Source: Candidatus Bathyarchaeota archaeon
GTDB taxonomy: Archaea > Thermoproteota > Bathyarchaeia > TCS64
DNA: 8,113 nt
Direction of reading: 5' to 3'
Assembly: GCA_030613835.1 (NCBI GenBank)
Contig: JAUWLH010000059.1
Coordinates: 1 to 8,113 of the forward strand
Below are positions 6,106 through 8,113 of the stretch, piece by piece (positions within the stretch are counted from its first letter, which is position 1; each line of letters begins with the position of its first letter). The notes under the pieces were generated by a model. The model did no database searches and had not been told where the DNA came from. It was given only the letters and a program-made list of their open reading frames with translations. Position numbers and translations under genes: made by a program.

Positions 6106-6115
6106 ATTTTTAAAC
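6106..6115. promoter_or_regulatory. Shared TATA-like element between smc and dipeptidase genes
   Basis: ATTTTTAAAC holds a palindromic TTTAAA (6109-6114). It lies about 40 bases before the smc ATG and 60 bases before the first dipeptidase ATG, in a 106-base divergent region. On the minus strand, normal spacing gives a short smc leader holding the GAGG site at 6076-6079. Whether the plus strand uses the same box is inference. Confidence 0.45.
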
Positions 6116-6139
6116 CTTAACCAAAGGAATCGGAAAGGG

Positions 6140-6162
6140 GAAAACAGTGAAAACCTCGAAAC
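6140..6162 (+). repeat. Three GAAAAC-like repeats spaced exactly nine bases apart
   Basis: GAAAAC starts at 6140 and again at 6149, and GAAAC at 6158. They sit in the divergent promoter region, ahead of the dipeptidase start and just downstream of the shared TATA-like box. A regulator site is possible; chance in a purine-rich stretch is equally possible. Confidence 0.35.
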
Positions 6163-6174
6163 GGGTATCATGTT

Positions 6175-7200
6175 ATGAACATTATGATTGAGTTAACCGA
6201 TGTCCAGGAAGAGCGGGCCATGAGACTTCACAAGGAGGCCATCGTAGTCGACACCCACTGCGATACCCTGATGCAGTTCCTCAAGCAGCCGTACGGAAGG
6301 CCACCGGCAAGAAAACTGGGGGAGTGGGGCGACAGGGGACATCTGGACCTTCCTAGGATGAAGACGGGAGGGGTGACCTGCCAGACCTTCGCTGTGTACA
6401 CCGGTAGGAGAGCCATCGTGCCAGAGGCATCGTTGATGGCCATGCTGATGGTGGACAAGTTCTACACGGAGATTGAGGCAAACGACGGGATCGTGGCGGT
6501 TACCACCCACGACGAGATCATTGAGGCAAAGAAGGTCGGGAAAGCTTGCGGGCTACTGAGTCTGGAGGGCGCAGAGCCGTTGATGGGCGAGATAGCCGCT
6601 CTTAGGGTCTATTACAGGCTGGGGGTCAGGATGCTGAGCTTCGCGTGGAACTACAGGACACCGTTTGCCGACGGTCTGGGCGCTAAGAGGAGCGAGAGCA
6701 AGCTGCCGGAGCTAGGGGTCCAAGGTCTTGAGGAGATGGACAGGCTGGGTATGGTCTTCGACGTGAGTCACTTGGCGGACAGCGTGTTCTGGGACGTGGC
6801 TGATGTCATGAAGGGGCCCTTCATCGCTAGCCACAGTAACGCAAGGGCGCTGTGTGGCCACGCTAGGAACTGCGACGATGATATGATTAAGGCCATAGCG
6901 GACCACGGAGGCGTGCTTGGGATGAACTACGCGCCTTCCTTTGTTAAGGAGGGAGGCGAGGGCGCGACGGTGGACCACATGGTTGACCATATAGACCACA
7001 TAGTGAAGCTTGTGGGTCCTGATCATGTGGGCCTGGGCTCCGACTATGACGGCATCGGCAACCCACCGGAGGGAATCGAGACCGTTGACAAGACCCCTAA
7101 TGTCACGAGGGTTCTGGTGAAGAGGGGTTACAGCGATGAGGACATACTGAAGGTCCTTGGCGGCAACCATATGAGGGTATTCAAGGAAGTTATTGGTTAG
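6175..7200 (+). CDS. Membrane dipeptidase-type metallopeptidase (peptidase family M19)
   Basis: The product is 341 aa, the usual length for M19. These enzymes hydrolyse dipeptides with a di-zinc centre in a TIM barrel. All ligands known from human renal dipeptidase can be placed: H28 and D30 in VVDTHCDTL, bridging E131 in SLEGAE, H199 in FDVSHL, H220 in ASHSNAR, substrate Arg R231 and catalytic-side D290 in GLGSDYDG. Spacing agrees closely with the human enzyme (20, 22, 125, 198, 219, 230, 288). At the position of human H152 this protein has FAWNYRTPF, that is Trp, a change also known to me from other prokaryotic members. There is no signal peptide, so a cytoplasmic peptide-degrading enzyme is likely. 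The start is uncertain between ATG 6175 and ATG 6184, as neither has a clear ribosome site. It is divergent from smc and 38 bases ahead of the aminotransferase, which could take up released amino acids. Confidence 0.95.
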   Translation: MNIMIELTDVQEERAMRLHKEAIVVDTHCDTLMQFLKQPYGRPPARKLGEWGDRGHLDLPRMKTGGVTCQTFAVYTGRRAIVPEASLMAMLMVDKFYTEIEANDGIVAVTTHDEIIEAKKVGKACGLLSLEGAEPLMGEIAALRVYYRLGVRMLSFAWNYRTPFADGLGAKRSESKLPELGVQGLEEMDRLGMVFDVSHLADSVFWDVADVMKGPFIASHSNARALCGHARNCDDDMIKAIADHGGVLGMNYAPSFVKEGGEGATVDHMVDHIDHIVKLVGPDHVGLGSDYDGIGNPPEGIETVDKTPNVTRVLVKRGYSDEDILKVLGGNHMRVFKEVIG

Positions 7201-7238
7201 CCAACAGTTTCTTTAACTCTCCACCCAATCTATTTCTC

Positions 7239-8113
7239 ATGTCAGCTGGTTTTAGGGGTTCAAAATACTGCTGGATGAACGGTAGCATTACTGAGACGAA
7301 GGACGCGCTGGTCTCACCTATGGAGCCGATCCATCTCGGTATCTTTGAGGGGATTAAAGCTTACGTCGAGGGCGACGTGCTGGGAGAGGGGACCCTCAAC
7401 ATCTTTGGCTGGGAGCAGCACATCGAGCGGCTGTGGAGGAGCGCCGCGGTGGATGGGCTTGCCATGCCGTACACAAGGGAGGAGTTATTGGAGGCGGTTC
7501 GCGCATGCATCATCAGGAACGATTATGTGAATAACACGTACATCCAGCCCAGGATATGGCCCAAAGCGGGAAAGCCCGAAGAGAGCCATGTGGTGGTACC
7601 CACTTGGCCCTTCGAGACGCTTCTCGGTAAGGTTAACCCCCGTTTCGCGTGGGAGAGACGGTTCATGGTCAGCAGCTGGAGGAGGTTAAGCAGCGACGCC
7701 TTGCCACCCCAGGCCAAGAGCTGGGCCAACTACCAGAACAGCATGCACGCCATTAGGGAGGCAAAGCGGTGCGGGTACGACAACGCCGTCTTCCTGGACA
7801 AGCGGGGCTTCGTCTCGGAGGGTACGCTTGCGTGTCTAATGGTGGTACGGGACGGTAAGGTCATCACCCCACCGGTTACTGCATCTATCCTTGAATCGGT
7901 TACACGTGGATGCTTCATCGAGTTCATACCGGATCTGAGTATTCAAGTGGAGGTTAAGGACTTTACCAGAGTGGAGCTTTACGCCAGTGACGAGGCGTTC
8001 CTCTGTGGGACTGGAGGAGAGTGTACACCGATTACAAGCATCGACGACATAAAGCTGGGCAACGAGTACCCTGGGTCGATCACGAAGCAGATTGCGGAGT
8101 ACTACGCGGAGAT
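7239..8113 (+). CDS. Class IV PLP aminotransferase, branched-chain type (3' end cut by window)
   Basis: The visible part is 291 residues. It starts ATG-TCA with WMNG at residues 12-15, the usual opening of the fold. FEGIKAY (36-42), HIERLWRSA (61-69), the PLP lysine K160 in QAKSWANYQNS, E194 in VSEGT (pairs with the pyridine nitrogen) and GTGGECTPI (257-265, phosphate loop) follow in order. K160 and E194 are 34 apart, as are K159 and E193 of E. coli IlvE. The family transfers the amino group between Val, Leu or Ile and 2-oxoglutarate, but D-amino acid transaminase and aminodeoxychorismate lyase share the fold. Three positions differ from IlvE: FEGIR has K40, YIRP reads YIQP (Q103), and the Asn of EG.xxN is C199. 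Substrate is therefore open. No ribosome site is visible: the 38-base gap is pyrimidine-rich, so translation may be leaderless or coupled to the dipeptidase. Confidence 0.85.
   Translation, partial: MSAGFRGSKYCWMNGSITETKDALVSPMEPIHLGIFEGIKAYVEGDVLGEGTLNIFGWEQHIERLWRSAAVDGLAMPYTREELLEAVRACIIRNDYVNNTYIQPRIWPKAGKPEESHVVVPTWPFETLLGKVNPRFAWERRFMVSSWRRLSSDALPPQAKSWANYQNSMHAIREAKRCGYDNAVFLDKRGFVSEGTLACLMVVRDGKVITPPVTASILESVTRGCFIEFIPDLSIQVEVKDFTRVELYASDEAFLCGTGGECTPITSIDDIKLGNEYPGSITKQIAEYYAE

Noticed and set aside
6712..7170. 152-codon minus-strand open frame
   Set aside because: It is antisense to the conserved half of the M19 peptidase, including its metal ligands, and resembles no family.
1..8113. 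CRISPR array, insertion sequence, phage genes or rRNA
   Set aside because: No regularly spaced long repeats, no transposase or integrase-like protein, and no rRNA sequence were seen.

Overview
The window looks archaeal. AT-rich TATA-like boxes (box A) stand about 25-40 bases ahead of several genes, archaeal-type Shine-Dalgarno sites (GGAGG, GAGGAG) precede others, arginine is mostly AGG, and the proteins are archaeal in style: a sequon-rich surface protein, a C2H2 zinc-finger protein with a histone-H1-like tail, and an SMC-kleisin-KITE operon. A TACK-group archaeon of the Bathyarchaeia/Nitrososphaeria kind would fit, but the sequence does not prove this.

Left part (1-1610): a minus-strand exported or membrane-anchored protein of unknown function (26-1147) lies just downstream of a small two-helix SdpI-like membrane protein gene (1151-1438). 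The latter is interrupted by an amber codon where a conserved tryptophan is expected. A tRNA-Thr(UGU) gene with encoded CCA (1535-1609) is transcribed divergently from it.

Middle (1610-2680): a minus-strand single C2H2 zinc-finger protein with a strongly basic tail (1711-2091), an AT-rich intergenic stretch with small inverted repeats, and a plus-strand cupin gene broken by a one-base frameshift and lacking a normal start codon (about 2300-2679).

Core (2676-6068, minus strand): a tightly packed three-gene operon, read as SMC-family ATPase (684 aa), then ScpA-like kleisin (257 aa), then a tandem winged-helix KITE protein resembling Nse3/MAGE (192 aa). The ATPase head carries Smc5/Smc6-type signatures: PFRxxDExxxxMD around Walker B, and an ITP motif where the switch histidine would be. 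Its coiled coil is short, with no recognisable hinge and no zinc hook. Together the three genes look like a minimal, single-SMC archaeal counterpart of Smc5/6-Nse4-Nse1/3, and this is the most interesting content here.

Right part (6069-8113, plus strand): a 106-base divergent promoter region leads into an M19 membrane-dipeptidase-type metallopeptidase (6175-7200). It is followed after 38 bases by a class IV (branched-chain-type) PLP aminotransferase that runs off the end of the window (7239-8113). These two are ordinary peptide and amino-acid metabolism genes with no evident link to the SMC operon beyond the shared promoter region.
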